Origin: [Clostridium] citroniae WAL-17108
GTDB lineage: Bacteria; Bacillota; Clostridia; Lachnospirales; Lachnospiraceae
NCBI RefSeq assembly: GCF_000233455.1
Contig: NZ_JH376426.1
Coordinates: 5,162 to 69,161, forward strand
Reading direction: 5' to 3'
Length of the DNA: 64,000 nt
In this document: positions 17,334-26,397 of the stretch, one piece after another
Layout: each line of letters starts with the position of its first letter
Position numbering within the stretch: the first letter of the stretch is position 1
Notes under the pieces: generated by a model
The model's input: only the letters and a program-made list of their open reading frames with translations
Told to the model about the DNA's origin: nothing
Database searches by the model: none
Program-made: the position numbers and the translations under genes

Positions 17334-17399
17334 ATTCTATCACTAAAGGCAAGATTTGGCAATATGCATTTTGCAAAATGCAAAATAATATGATAAACT
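17334..17399. promoter_or_regulatory. Divergent promoters sharing an 18-bp palindromic operator
   Basis: TGCATTTTGCAAAATGCA (17365-17382) is a perfect palindrome. Leftward: TTGCCA (17357-17362), 17 bp, TAGAAT (17334-17339) for the symporter. Rightward: TTGCAA (17371-17376, inside the palindrome), 17 bp, TAAACT (17394-17399) for the GntR gene. The palindrome is probably the GntR site; it covers the -35 box of the regulator's own promoter. Confidence 0.7.
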
Positions 17400-17441
17400 G
17401 GATCATGATCAAACATTTTTCTATGTGAAAGGCAGTAAACC

Positions 17442-18089
17442 ATGGATTTAAAAAAGACTTTATCCGAACAGATTTATGAAATATTGAGAAATGATATTCT
17501 TACCCAAGCCATCCCCTGCGGCTCCAAACTGACCCTTAAAATCCTCCAGGAGCGTTTTCAGGTCAGCTCCACTCCTATCAGGGAAGCACTGACCCGGCTG
17601 ACGGAAGAACAGCTTGCCTCCTACTATTCCAATATTGGTGTTTCCGTGGTCAGCCTGGATGAACGGGATGTAAAGGAAATCTACCAGTTCATGGGGGACC
17701 TGGACAGCCTGGCTGTAAGCTACGCCTCCCTCTATCCCGACCAGGAACCCATTCTGGGAGAACTGCGGGAGAACCTGTCCCTGATGGATGCCTGCGGCCT
17801 GTCCTCCCCCAAATGGCAGGATCTCTCAGACCGTTTCCACCTGATCTTCTATGATTATTGTCAGAACAGCCGCCTGGTCCATTCCGCCCAGCGGATGCGC
17901 AGCCAGATGTCCATCCTGGCCTATCAGTATGAAAAACAGGCCCCAAAGCAGGACCTGATCTTAAACGAACACCATATGATCTTCCGTTTATACGAGGCAG
18001 GGGATCACCAGGGGGCCGTGGCCATGATGAAGGAACACCTCAGCCATTCCCTGGAATTTGCCCGGGAAATGCTGCATAGCCCGGCCTGA
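17442..18089 (+). CDS. GntR/FCD-family transcriptional regulator
   Basis: A 215-residue regulator: winged HTH in residues 5-70 (GSKLTLKILQERFQVSSTPI, then REALTRLTEEQ) and an all-helical FCD ligand domain with metal-type residues (D84, H in DRFHLIFYDYC). A divergent palindrome with the symporter suggests it represses the AprA-like operon and itself until a ligand binds. Confidence 0.9.
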   Translation: MDLKKTLSEQIYEILRNDILTQAIPCGSKLTLKILQERFQVSSTPIREALTRLTEEQLASYYSNIGVSVVSLDERDVKEIYQFMGDLDSLAVSYASLYPDQEPILGELRENLSLMDACGLSSPKWQDLSDRFHLIFYDYCQNSRLVHSAQRMRSQMSILAYQYEKQAPKQDLILNEHHMIFRLYEAGDHQGAVAMMKEHLSHSLEFAREMLHSPA

Positions 18090-18095
18090 TCTGTA

Positions 18096-18195
18096 CCGGC
18101 AGTACTGACCTGCTTTTCTCCGGCCGGTGTTGACCTGATCTTCCCCGGCCGGTACTGACCCGCTTTGCCCCGGCCTGCTCCGTACCGGCTTTGGC
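18096..18195. repeat. Imperfect 25-bp tandem repeat between convergent genes
   Basis: Three to four degenerate units starting CCGGC at 18096, 18120, 18145 and 18170, each with a TACTGACC- or TGTTGACC-like centre. The array begins directly after the GntR stop and runs up to the ROK gene end. Confidence 0.6.
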
Positions 18196-18204
18196 CTTGG
18201 CCTG

Positions 18205-19104
18205 TCAGGACAGCCGGGCCCTTGCGATCTCCGCACACCCTACGATCCCCGGTTCCTCCAGGCAGGCGGGCTTAAACAGGATATCCTGAACCGCCTCAGG
18301 AACCAGGGCTTTATATTTATGGACGACCTCATCCAGGAACAGGTCCGATGATTTCATGCATCCGCCGCCCAGAACAAACACCTGGGGATTGATCACCATG
18401 GAAATAGCGGCAAACATTCTCGCCAGACCGGTGGTCATCCGGTCCACGATCTCCCTGGCCCGGTCATCACCCAACGCAGCCAGCCGGAACACCTCCCCCG
18501 CATCATTGATCCTGGGGCTAATGCCCTTTTTTCCCTGTTCCAATACCGCGCTGCCGCTGGCACATCCTTCCGCAGCCCCGGGAGCCAGTCCCCTGAAGGA
18601 TCGATCCCCTTCCTCCACCAGGATACTCCCCACCTCTCCGGCAAAGCCCTGATATCCCTGGATAATATTGCCCTTCCAGATATATCCGCCTCCGATTCCC
18701 GTGGAAATGGTCACGTAATACATGGATTCCACATTCCCTTTGCAGCCGTGGATATATTCACCAAATGCCGCTGCATTTGCATCGTTTTCCACAAATACAG
18801 GGATATTCCACACATGCTCAATGGAGGTGATGAACTCCGGGGCCAGCATTCCCCCCGGCAGATTGGTGGCATGCTGCAGGGTTTTATCCGCCATGATCAC
18901 TCCCGGGAAACACATTCCGGCTCCCTGTATGGGATACTCCTCCATGATCCTGCTTCCCATGGCTATGATCTGTTCCCTGAGCCTGTCCGCATCCGCCGCA
19001 TCCTTTGTATATGATTCTCTCAGTGCAGCCACTGTCCCGTTCCGGTCCACAGCCCCCGCACGTATCTTGGTCCCGCCCAGATCGATCCCCATCCAGTACT
19101 CCAT
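18205..19104 (-). CDS. ROK-family sugar kinase (glucokinase-like)
   Basis: A kinase of about 300 residues of the ROK group, which phosphorylates a sugar with ATP. The phosphate loop GIDLGGTKIRAGAV opens the protein, FVENDANAAAFGEY supplies the catalytic D, and GGGYIWKG follows. The usual zinc motif CxCGxxGCxE is altered to APGAAEGCASG, so two or more of the zinc cysteines are missing; such variants exist but substrate guesses become weaker. The ATG at 19104 has AGGAGG before it; a longer frame upstream has none. It stands alone, with its own promoter. Confidence 0.85.
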   Translation of the reverse strand: MEYWMGIDLGGTKIRAGAVDRNGTVAALRESYTKDAADADRLREQIIAMGSRIMEEYPIQGAGMCFPGVIMADKTLQHATNLPGGMLAPEFITSIEHVWNIPVFVENDANAAAFGEYIHGCKGNVESMYYVTISTGIGGGYIWKGNIIQGYQGFAGEVGSILVEEGDRSFRGLAPGAAEGCASGSAVLEQGKKGISPRINDAGEVFRLAALGDDRAREIVDRMTTGLARMFAAISMVINPQVFVLGGGCMKSSDLFLDEVVHKYKALVPEAVQDILFKPACLEEPGIVGCAEIARARLS

Positions 19105-19178
19105 CAAATCCCTCCTATGAAAACAGGACACTAACAGGCGAACCTCACCTGACCATGCCCTGCAAACCACATCCGCTA

Positions 19179-19218
19179 AATTGTGTCCATATTACCACAA
19201 TTGTCCCCCCTGCGTCAA
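19179..19218 (-). promoter_or_regulatory. Promoter and dyad of the ROK gene
   Basis: Reverse strand TTGACG (19213-19218), 18 bp, TAATAT (19189-19194). An inverted repeat AATTGTG-N10-CACAATT (19179-19202) covers the -10 box and is a likely operator. Confidence 0.55.
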
Positions 19219-19397
19219 TCCCATAATGCCCCCATTCCGGGCTGCCGGCAGTCTCCAATCCGGTTATTGCAATTTCTCATAAACCCGGTTACAATGTATC
19301 CTTAAACAGGGCGGTCTTACGTTCCCCCGCTGTCATCCCCGCCCTATCCACTGCCAAAAGGACGGTTCCATGAATACCATCAGATACATTACCCTCA

Positions 19398-19740
19398 GTG
19401 GACAAGGGCACACACGCCCCAACTGACGTTTCCCGCTATAATTCTGGCGAAATGATATCCTTTGTGGTTCCTCTTTATGTTGGAAACACCACCATCGGCG
19501 CGGTTGGAATGGATATAGACTTTGATGCGGTCAAGGACATGGTGGATGCCACCAGGGTCTATGACACCGGATACGCCTTTCTCACAGATGACCAGGCAAA
19601 TGTCAAGAGGAATTGCCGTGTACAAAGAACATGTGGATCTGACGGTCAGTGATGTATTTAAACGTGCGGACGAGGCCATGTATCAAAATAGGTTAATGAT
19701 GAAGGAACGAAAACAGGCAGAGGACAGCCCCTCTGCCTGA
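19398..19740 (+). pseudogene. Remnant of a Cache-GGDEF diguanylate cyclase
   Basis: From 19398 the + strand encodes the second half of a dCache sensor (GEMISFVVPLYVGNTTIGAV, then GYAFLTDDQANV). It then shifts frame to the last turn of a GGDEF domain (GIAVYKE, then VFKRADEAMYQNRLMMKE) ending at 19740. The membrane segments, the first Cache half, and the GG[D/E]EF active site are all absent. It cannot make c-di-GMP. The sequence 19219-19397 shows no other recognisable gene. Confidence 0.75.
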
Positions 19741-19777
19741 CGGTGTCACCCCAGGAAAAGAGCTGTCCTATCCTTGC

Positions 19778-22700
19778 CTATCCTCTTTTTTGGGGCAGTT
19801 CCTCGGGTATCTCATCTTCCGGAACCAGCACTGCCATATTTTTATCCTCATAATACCGGAACCCGGCGCCGGTTCCCTTTAGCTCCTTAGCTGCCGCGTA
19901 TTGGGTGCCATCGATCACAGCCGCTGTCCGCACCGCAGCTCCGAACCGTTCTTCCAGGTATTTACAGGCTGCATACATACATCCATCTCTCTTAACCACC
20001 AGCGGATAGCTGAGTCTTCTGTCCACGCCGTCCTCCACGATCTCCAGGGACTGGGGCACAGCCACTGTCTTACGTACCGGCGGCTCATTTTTTAAATACC
20101 TGTCCAGAAATGTCATCACTCCCTCCACGATTTCCGGCTTCACGCCATAGGCCCCGTTTGTGTTACAGAACATATAGCAGTCCACGCCGTACGAACCCAT
20201 ACGTTCAAACGTCCTGTAGGTCTGCCGGTTGGCAATATCCACCCGCATCATCCCCACACCGGAATACAATGCCATGGGCGGCGTGTCCGGACCTATGTGG
20301 TTAATGGGGCTGGCCTGGTATTCCAGCTTTAACAGCTGTTCCATGTGCCCGTCCTCTGCCCTTCCTTCCCCGGACTCCCGTTCTTCCCGGTAGCTGCGAA
20401 GCGCCTTTAACCCTTTTCCTTTTCCCTGGAAACCGATCACTGCCGCGGCAGGCCCCGTGGGTCCGTCCGTATTTTCATATTTTTGCTTTTTCACAGCGTC
20501 TGAGGCATCCATGTATTCCTCCAGAAGATCCGGCCCCATGGACAGCAGATCGGTCCATCCATATCCTGCCACGGCTGCCTGTATCCGGCTGGAAATTCCT
20601 GCATTTCCTCCAACAGTTCCTTCCAATTCAGGACAACTGCCTGTCACTGCCAGAAGAAGGGCCGCGTTGCCGCCCAGAGACTGTCCGCTGGCTCCCAGCC
20701 GTTCTCCGGCAATCCCCAGCCAGGCGGCGTGGGCCCTCACGTAACGGGTGCATCCCTTAATGTCATGGAGATAATCAGGGAAGGGATTGGATGGATAATT
20801 TCTCATATCGATCCCGATTACCGTGTAGCCCCGTTTCAGATACTCCACCTGCTGAACTCCCAGTTCTGAGGGAGTTCTGCTGTAGCCGTGAAGATACAGG
20901 ATGCAGGGCGCGCCCTTCTGCCCTTCCTTTATGGTGTTCCAGGTAAATTCCTCCAGACATAAGGTTTTTACATCCGGCATATACAGCTTCTCAGAGTCAG
21001 GCGCCACCGAAACCCGGTCCACTACCAGATGGCGTTTGGCCGGAAATGGGATAACTGCCTTTTCCCCGCCCTGATAATCTTGAAGAATCCCGTTCCTCTG
21101 AGGCAGTCCTTCCATTTCAAATGCAAACCCTGCGCCAAAATATGCCTTCCCTTCCCTGATCTCCCAGAGGGCTTCCCGAGCCCCTGACTCATATTTCTCC
21201 CATGTACCATTATAGTACACATACATATGATCCCGGAAAAAATACAGGGTTCCCGGCCCATTGTATTCTCCTTTTGAGATCGTTCCGTTATAGACATTTT
21301 CTTCCCTCTCAATAAAAGGGATTCTCACAAAGGAGGGATGCTCCCCGCCTTGATACAGACTGATAACCGGCAGGTCCTTCTCATCATACATGGGATGCTG
21401 AAATGACTTGGTATCCGCACAGGTTATGGTGATACGTACCCTGCTTCCTTTCTGGAACCTATAGGCAATAGGCTCAATGGCAAACTGGAGATGTACCGGC
21501 TCATTCATCCCCTCCTCCAGGCATCGATCCCTGTCCGCCTGCATACAGGGGTGGTAAACAGCGCCGGACTCATCCCATGCCCTTCGGGGAGCGCTGGTCC
21601 GATGGGAAGCCCTCAGGCATCCCATGGAAATGTACCTGGACTGCCCATCGGGGAGCACCTCCTCCAGATAAGCGATAAAGTCCGCATCCCTGTGAGTACA
21701 TGCCACCCACAGATCAACAGATGTACAGCCCACGATCTCATTGTCATACCGTTCAAACAGGGGCGCGCTTGTAAAGGTCAGCCCCTTCTCATCCACCCCC
21801 GGCGCCATATTCCCGTCCCAGGTCATATGCATCCGGTCAAAGGAAGCGCCGTCCCCATTGTCAAAGACCTGAATAGAAGTATCCACCTTGTAGCTGACAG
21901 ACGATTCGGTTGCCGGCCGGTCCAGGGAAAGGGACCCGTCATTTACAGAACAACAGGTGCCTGATGTTTCCGTACACAGATAAAGGGTGGCCGGCCGGGC
22001 ATTCTCAACAGGCCAGGTATCGCTGCATCTCCACCGCTTCTTTTCCTGTGCGCCCAGGGTATAGTAAATAAACGGCGGCCTTTCCCCAAACCCATTGGGT
22101 ATGCCCTTGAGAAGGTAATCAAACCATTTTCTGTGCTCGGCGCAGAAATCAAAGTTCCCTTCGGGAAAGCCCGATACCCCTGAACGGCTCTGCCTGTGGT
22201 CCCAGGGTCCCACAACAATACTCCCGCCCCACTCCTTTGCAGCCATCAGCTGTCCAAAGGGGCCTGATTCCAAAAAACCGGCAAACTGGTGGATTCCCAC
22301 CCGGTTTTCCCTGAACACATCTATATCTGTTACCGGTGGTATGGTGATATTTGTCTTTTCCCCGTTAAAATTGGGATTGTTGTCATCCCGGCACATGTTC
22401 TCCAGAATCAAGTGTCCCATAAAGGAGCGATTGTTTCCAAACTGATCCTTCTCATACGCTTCATAGGCCTGACTTCCATCCTTGTCCCCATCCACAGGAG
22501 CCACTTTTTCAAGTAACTCCTCCTTTGTCTTTTTTCCTCCCCCGTCCGTACTGCCCGACAGTTTCCTTTTGGGAATGGCGGAAACGCCATTGGGATAATC
22601 CTGATAATAGAAATCAGGATTGGAAACCACCGGCGTGATTCCTTTTAAAACACTGCTTGGGGCTGGCCTGGTCACAGCCGCCGCGTACTGGATCAGCCCC

Positions 22701-23164
22701 CGGTTGGAACCGCCATAAGTAACGGCCTGCCCATCGCTCCACTCCTGCCCTCCGATCCAGTCCAGCAGTGTATTTACATCCTTTCGATTCTCAATGCTGG
22801 AAAAACTGTCATTCACTCCAAAGGAAGCGCCGCATCCCCTCATCTCAGCTATGACTCCCACATAACCATAAGGAACACAGTCCCTTATTATATTGACCCC
22901 GTTCACCTCATTAGGCTCTCCAAACCTTCCGCCCCTGGAAAGCAGAACAATGGCCGGGAATCTTCCTGTTACAGCCCCTCCCTGTTCATCCGCGGGACGC
23001 ACTACATCTACGGCAAGCCTGGTTTTATCAAAACCCTCCACGTACAAGGATTCCTTTGCCCATCCGCTGTATTGCGGCTCGCCAAAACCTTCATATTTTC
23101 CTGGTAATGAATTTTTTATCATTCTGACTGTCTCCTGCCTCTCTATTTTCTGAATTGGATCCAT
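19778..23164 (-). CDS. CocE/NonD-type hydrolase fused to a second alpha/beta hydrolase
   Basis: A very large (about 1,128-residue) cytoplasmic hydrolase. Residues 20-560 form an X-Pro-peptidase/CocE fold: RMIKNSLPGKYEG, a strand with PAIVLLSRGGRFGE, nucleophile serine in VTYGGSNRG, and a jelly-roll PepX_C domain (VDLWVACTHRDADFIAYLEE, later FAIEPIAYRFQKGSRVRITI). Residues about 700-1080 form a second esterase or peptidase domain with YLHGYSRTPSE and nucleophile GASGQSLGG. CocE proteins are usually 550-650 residues, so this is a fusion. No signal peptide. Starts at 23200, 23164 and 23122 are possible; the last two have purine-rich sites. It is the last gene of the ester-hydrolase operon. Confidence 0.85.
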   Translation of the reverse strand: MDPIQKIERQETVRMIKNSLPGKYEGFGEPQYSGWAKESLYVEGFDKTRLAVDVVRPADEQGGAVTGRFPAIVLLSRGGRFGEPNEVNGVNIIRDCVPYGYVGVIAEMRGCGASFGVNDSFSSIENRKDVNTLLDWIGGQEWSDGQAVTYGGSNRGLIQYAAAVTRPAPSSVLKGITPVVSNPDFYYQDYPNGVSAIPKRKLSGSTDGGGKKTKEELLEKVAPVDGDKDGSQAYEAYEKDQFGNNRSFMGHLILENMCRDDNNPNFNGEKTNITIPPVTDIDVFRENRVGIHQFAGFLESGPFGQLMAAKEWGGSIVVGPWDHRQSRSGVSGFPEGNFDFCAEHRKWFDYLLKGIPNGFGERPPFIYYTLGAQEKKRWRCSDTWPVENARPATLYLCTETSGTCCSVNDGSLSLDRPATESSVSYKVDTSIQVFDNGDGASFDRMHMTWDGNMAPGVDEKGLTFTSAPLFERYDNEIVGCTSVDLWVACTHRDADFIAYLEEVLPDGQSRYISMGCLRASHRTSAPRRAWDESGAVYHPCMQADRDRCLEEGMNEPVHLQFAIEPIAYRFQKGSRVRITITCADTKSFQHPMYDEKDLPVISLYQGGEHPSFVRIPFIEREENVYNGTISKGEYNGPGTLYFFRDHMYVYYNGTWEKYESGAREALWEIREGKAYFGAGFAFEMEGLPQRNGILQDYQGGEKAVIPFPAKRHLVVDRVSVAPDSEKLYMPDVKTLCLEEFTWNTIKEGQKGAPCILYLHGYSRTPSELGVQQVEYLKRGYTVIGIDMRNYPSNPFPDYLHDIKGCTRYVRAHAAWLGIAGERLGASGQSLGGNAALLLAVTGSCPELEGTVGGNAGISSRIQAAVAGYGWTDLLSMGPDLLEEYMDASDAVKKQKYENTDGPTGPAAAVIGFQGKGKGLKALRSYREERESGEGRAEDGHMEQLLKLEYQASPINHIGPDTPPMALYSGVGMMRVDIANRQTYRTFERMGSYGVDCYMFCNTNGAYGVKPEIVEGVMTFLDRYLKNEPPVRKTVAVPQSLEIVEDGVDRRLSYPLVVKRDGCMYAACKYLEERFGAAVRTAAVIDGTQYAAAKELKGTGAGFRYYEDKNMAVLVPEDEIPEELPQKRG

Positions 23165-23261
23165 TTCTCCCCCTGGATTTTCCCCATCTGCCGGCGCCAT
23201 CCGCTCATCTGCCGCCCTATCCGCTTATCTGCGGTGCCAACCGCCCAACAGCAGGCCGCTG

Positions 23262-24068
23262 TCACCCATTCAACGGCAGCCAGGTGTACATAGCCTGTTT
23301 CAGTTCCTGGTCCCAGTAGATAAAATCGTGTTTTCCGATGCCGTAGGATGTGGTGATATCGATTCCCAGGGCCCTGGCAAGTTTTTCCAGTTTCTTACAG
23401 GCCCCATAAACAGGGGCATCCTGATCACCCACGCAAGCATAGACCCGTGGCATGGGCACTCCCTTTTCAGCCGCCTGTCTCATAAGCCAGAAAATGTCAT
23501 TAGGGCTTCCCATCACCTGGCTCAGATCACCGAAGACCGCCTCCACCGGTCTGATGTCCAGTTTCTTTTTATAGTGTTCCAGCCTGGGCTCCATGTCCAC
23601 TCCACCGGAAAAACTGATCACATGGGAGAATGTCCCCGGGTAGGTAAAAGCCCATTTCATGGCGCCGTAACCGCCCATGGATGCGCCTCCCACAAAATTG
23701 TCCTCCCTGCTCTGTGACAGTGGAAACATGGTCCGAAGGGCAGGCATCATCTCCTTTTCCATGTAAGTCAGATTCTTCTCCCCCACTTCCCAGTCCGAGT
23801 AATGTCCCACGCCTCCGTCCGGGCACACCACCGCTATACCGCAATCCTCCGCATACATCTCGGCCTTGGTAAAGCGCATCCAGGCCGTCTCATCCCTGCC
23901 ATACCCGTGAAGCAGCACCAGGGTCTTATAGCGGCGGTTTTTATCAAATTTTTCTTCATCTGCCATATGTAAAGACTGCTTTTTAGAAAAGGATGGAAGA
24001 AACACGGAAATCCCTACTTCCCTTCCCAGCACCTTTGAATACAATTTCAAACTCTCTATATAAGCCAT
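23262..24068 (-). CDS. Small alpha/beta-hydrolase esterase (FrmB/EstA type)
   Basis: About 268 residues, of the tributyrin-esterase / S-formylglutathione-hydrolase-like group. The lid-free fold shows the oxyanion segment VLLHGYGRDETAW, nucleophile GGASMGGYGAMKWA, and a late histidine in YGIGKHDFIYWD. The ATG at 24068 follows GGAGG; the longer frame lacks a site. It is a paralogue of the gene at 25450-26268. It probably removes short acyl groups from an imported ester. Confidence 0.88.
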   Translation of the reverse strand: MAYIESLKLYSKVLGREVGISVFLPSFSKKQSLHMADEEKFDKNRRYKTLVLLHGYGRDETAWMRFTKAEMYAEDCGIAVVCPDGGVGHYSDWEVGEKNLTYMEKEMMPALRTMFPLSQSREDNFVGGASMGGYGAMKWAFTYPGTFSHVISFSGGVDMEPRLEHYKKKLDIRPVEAVFGDLSQVMGSPNDIFWLMRQAAEKGVPMPRVYACVGDQDAPVYGACKKLEKLARALGIDITTSYGIGKHDFIYWDQELKQAMYTWLPLNG

Positions 24069-24120
24069 CTCTAACCTCCTGAAATCAGATGTGTACTCTC
24101 GGAATTTCCTGGTACACAGA

Positions 24121-25422
24121 TTATAATAAAACGCCAAACAGTGAAAATAAACCCATCTGTGCGGCGGCAAATGTGAGCACCGGGATCACCAGTGCACAAA
24201 AAATCATCCGGTTAGCCAATTCCTCCTTTACCACAGGGTCCGGGCACCCTGCAATGGTAAGTGCGCCTCCCGTGGAAAAGGGTGAGACCGCGGTTGCAAG
24301 TCCGCCAAAGAAAATACAGGTGTAAAGCATGATGGGGTTTAATCCCAGACCCTCTGCCAGATGCGGCACCAATGGGTACATAAGGGGCATGACCGTGGAG
24401 GTGGAGCTGGAAAAAAAGCTTAGGAAAGCTGCCAGCATCACCAGCACCCCCGGAACCATCACTCCCGGTATGTTTTCCGACAAAAGAAGAGAGATACCAT
24501 CCACCAGGCCTGCATTTACAGATACCTTGATCAGCATATAAACACCTGCTATCATCACAATGGTGTGGATGGGTATCTGCCGAATCACCTCTTTTTCCGG
24601 AGCCAGCCTCATCACAGAACAGGCCAGTGCCGCTGCCGCCATTACTGCCTGTGGCCTGCAGATCCCGGCCATTGTCTTCCAGAACATGCCGTGGAAATAT
24701 GCCTGCATTATTTCCGGCACCACCATAAACGCAAAGGATATCCCCACCACCGCCACGGTCCTTTGCTGCACCGGTGTAAATGCCGGTGCGCTTGCGGGAC
24801 AGCCCGTTCCACGGCGGTATCCCTTAAAATACAGATAAAAAAGAAGGATAACAAAAATACTCATAATGGTACAATTAATCCAGATATAATTCCCCATAAG
24901 GCAGGCATCCCCTGCCCTGGCCCCATTTTCCATCATCAAGTTTTTACTGATCACGCCTCCGTACCCATTGTAGGGATTATTTGAGCCAATAAGATTGCCA
25001 AAAGCAATGCACACCGCTGTCAGCACCGGATCAATTCCCGAAGATAAGGCCATGGAAAATGCAAACGGCCCAATAATCGCCGGCGTGGAAGCCCCTGCTC
25101 CCAATCCTCCCACCACCGCGCACACCAGCGCAATGGCCCAGGGTATCACGGGGGTCCTGCCTCCCAGCAAAGCCAGCATTTTCCTGCCCAGCACTTCCAT
25201 GGTCCCGTTTAATGTGGCATAGTTAAAAAGCAGAGCAATGGAAATAAGGTAAAACACTATATTTACCGGCCAATACCCAATCACATCATCCACCGACATG
25301 TCCAGAAAAAAGTATCCGATCACAAAAGCAAATACCATTGCGATCACACCTGTATTCAGTTTTAATCTCCACCCCACGGCCACTGAAACCACAATACCGG
25401 CCAGACATACTGTCAATGCCAT
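24121..25422 (-). CDS. SLC13/MatC-like carboxylate carrier
   Basis: A 433-residue membrane protein with about 11-12 helices of the ion-transporter superfamily (SLC13, MatC, DcuC relatives). Family-like re-entrant segments are GLGAGASTPAIIGPFAFSMA, GNLIGSNNPYNGYGG and LSFFSSSTSTVMPLMYPLVP. It is placed between two esterase genes, so it probably moves the acid freed from, or the ester taken up by, this cluster. The exact substrate cannot be read. Confidence 0.82.
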   Translation of the reverse strand: MALTVCLAGIVVSVAVGWRLKLNTGVIAMVFAFVIGYFFLDMSVDDVIGYWPVNIVFYLISIALLFNYATLNGTMEVLGRKMLALLGGRTPVIPWAIALVCAVVGGLGAGASTPAIIGPFAFSMALSSGIDPVLTAVCIAFGNLIGSNNPYNGYGGVISKNLMMENGARAGDACLMGNYIWINCTIMSIFVILLFYLYFKGYRRGTGCPASAPAFTPVQQRTVAVVGISFAFMVVPEIMQAYFHGMFWKTMAGICRPQAVMAAAALACSVMRLAPEKEVIRQIPIHTIVMIAGVYMLIKVSVNAGLVDGISLLLSENIPGVMVPGVLVMLAAFLSFFSSSTSTVMPLMYPLVPHLAEGLGLNPIMLYTCIFFGGLATAVSPFSTGGALTIAGCPDPVVKEELANRMIFCALVIPVLTFAAAQMGLFSLFGVLL

Positions 25423-25449
25423 AAAAAAGTCCCCTACCTTCCCCTTGTT

Positions 25450-26268
25450 TTAAAGAACATCTTCCCGTATATGAAACAAGTTTTCCAGCGTGTAGGCCAG
25501 AATTTTATTTGCAAAAAAATAATCATGATGACCCGGCATGGTAATAAACCGGTTTTCCAGGCCGCATTGGTCCAGAAACTGATGAAATTCCCTGCAAAGC
25601 TCCAATCCGTAGTCCTCCGTCCCGCAGGCAGTGTACAGCATAGGCGCTTTCCTTCCTGATCTGGCCAGCCTTTCCGCCAGGTGCAGCAGGTCATTCTCAC
25701 TGCCGGCCACCTGATCCGCAGGGCCGAAAGCATCATCAATGGCGTCAAAGGAAGCCCCTATATTTCTCTCCTTTGCCAGGCGGCTCATCTTCACTTGGTC
25801 CTTGGCTCCTGAGATGGCCATAACCGCGGCATATTTTTCCGGACACCGCAGTGCTGCCTTCATAGCCCCATGAGCGCCCATGGACATTCCCATTATAAAA
25901 TTATCCTCCCTTTTGGGAGATGAAGGAAACAGGGTCTGGACCACTCTGGGTACTTCCTCTGTGAGATATGTAAAATATTTCCTTCCATGCCTCATATCAC
26001 AGAAAAAGCTTTCCATCCCGTCTACGGACACTGTCATCATATATTTGGAATCGCATAGCAGCTCAGCCTGGGTATAGCGCAGCCAGGCGCTGGAATCCCT
26101 GGTTCCTCCGTGACAAAGGTATAAGGTGGGATAACGGCGCTCCCTCTTATAAATTTCATCCAACGGCCTGCCTTTTAATGCATTCTTTGTCAGTTCAGGC
26201 AGAGTGACCACCATATTGGTGGCGCAGTTCAGCACGCTGGAATGGTATTGGTAGGTAATCACAGACAT
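25450..26268 (-). CDS. Small alpha/beta-hydrolase esterase, paralogue
   Basis: 272 residues. PTLYLCHGGTRDSSAWLRY forms the oxyanion turn, nucleophile GMSMGAHGAMKAAL, catalytic H in MPGHHDYFFANK. Same family as 23262-24068 but clearly diverged, so the two may act on different esters. AGGGAGG precedes the ATG. The 129-base gap to the MFS gene has no clear terminator, so read-through from the sigma-54 promoter is likely. Confidence 0.88.
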   Translation of the reverse strand: MSVITYQYHSSVLNCATNMVVTLPELTKNALKGRPLDEIYKRERRYPTLYLCHGGTRDSSAWLRYTQAELLCDSKYMMTVSVDGMESFFCDMRHGRKYFTYLTEEVPRVVQTLFPSSPKREDNFIMGMSMGAHGAMKAALRCPEKYAAVMAISGAKDQVKMSRLAKERNIGASFDAIDDAFGPADQVAGSENDLLHLAERLARSGRKAPMLYTACGTEDYGLELCREFHQFLDQCGLENRFITMPGHHDYFFANKILAYTLENLFHIREDVL

Positions 26269-26397
26269 AGTTTTCCTCCCTGTTTACATTTTGTACTCCC
26301 TGAGTCTCGCACCCGCCTTTGCGGCCACGCTTGAACGAGTACACCATTTAAGTTTCCCACGGCGTACAGATGGCGGGATTTCATGATCAAACACGCC

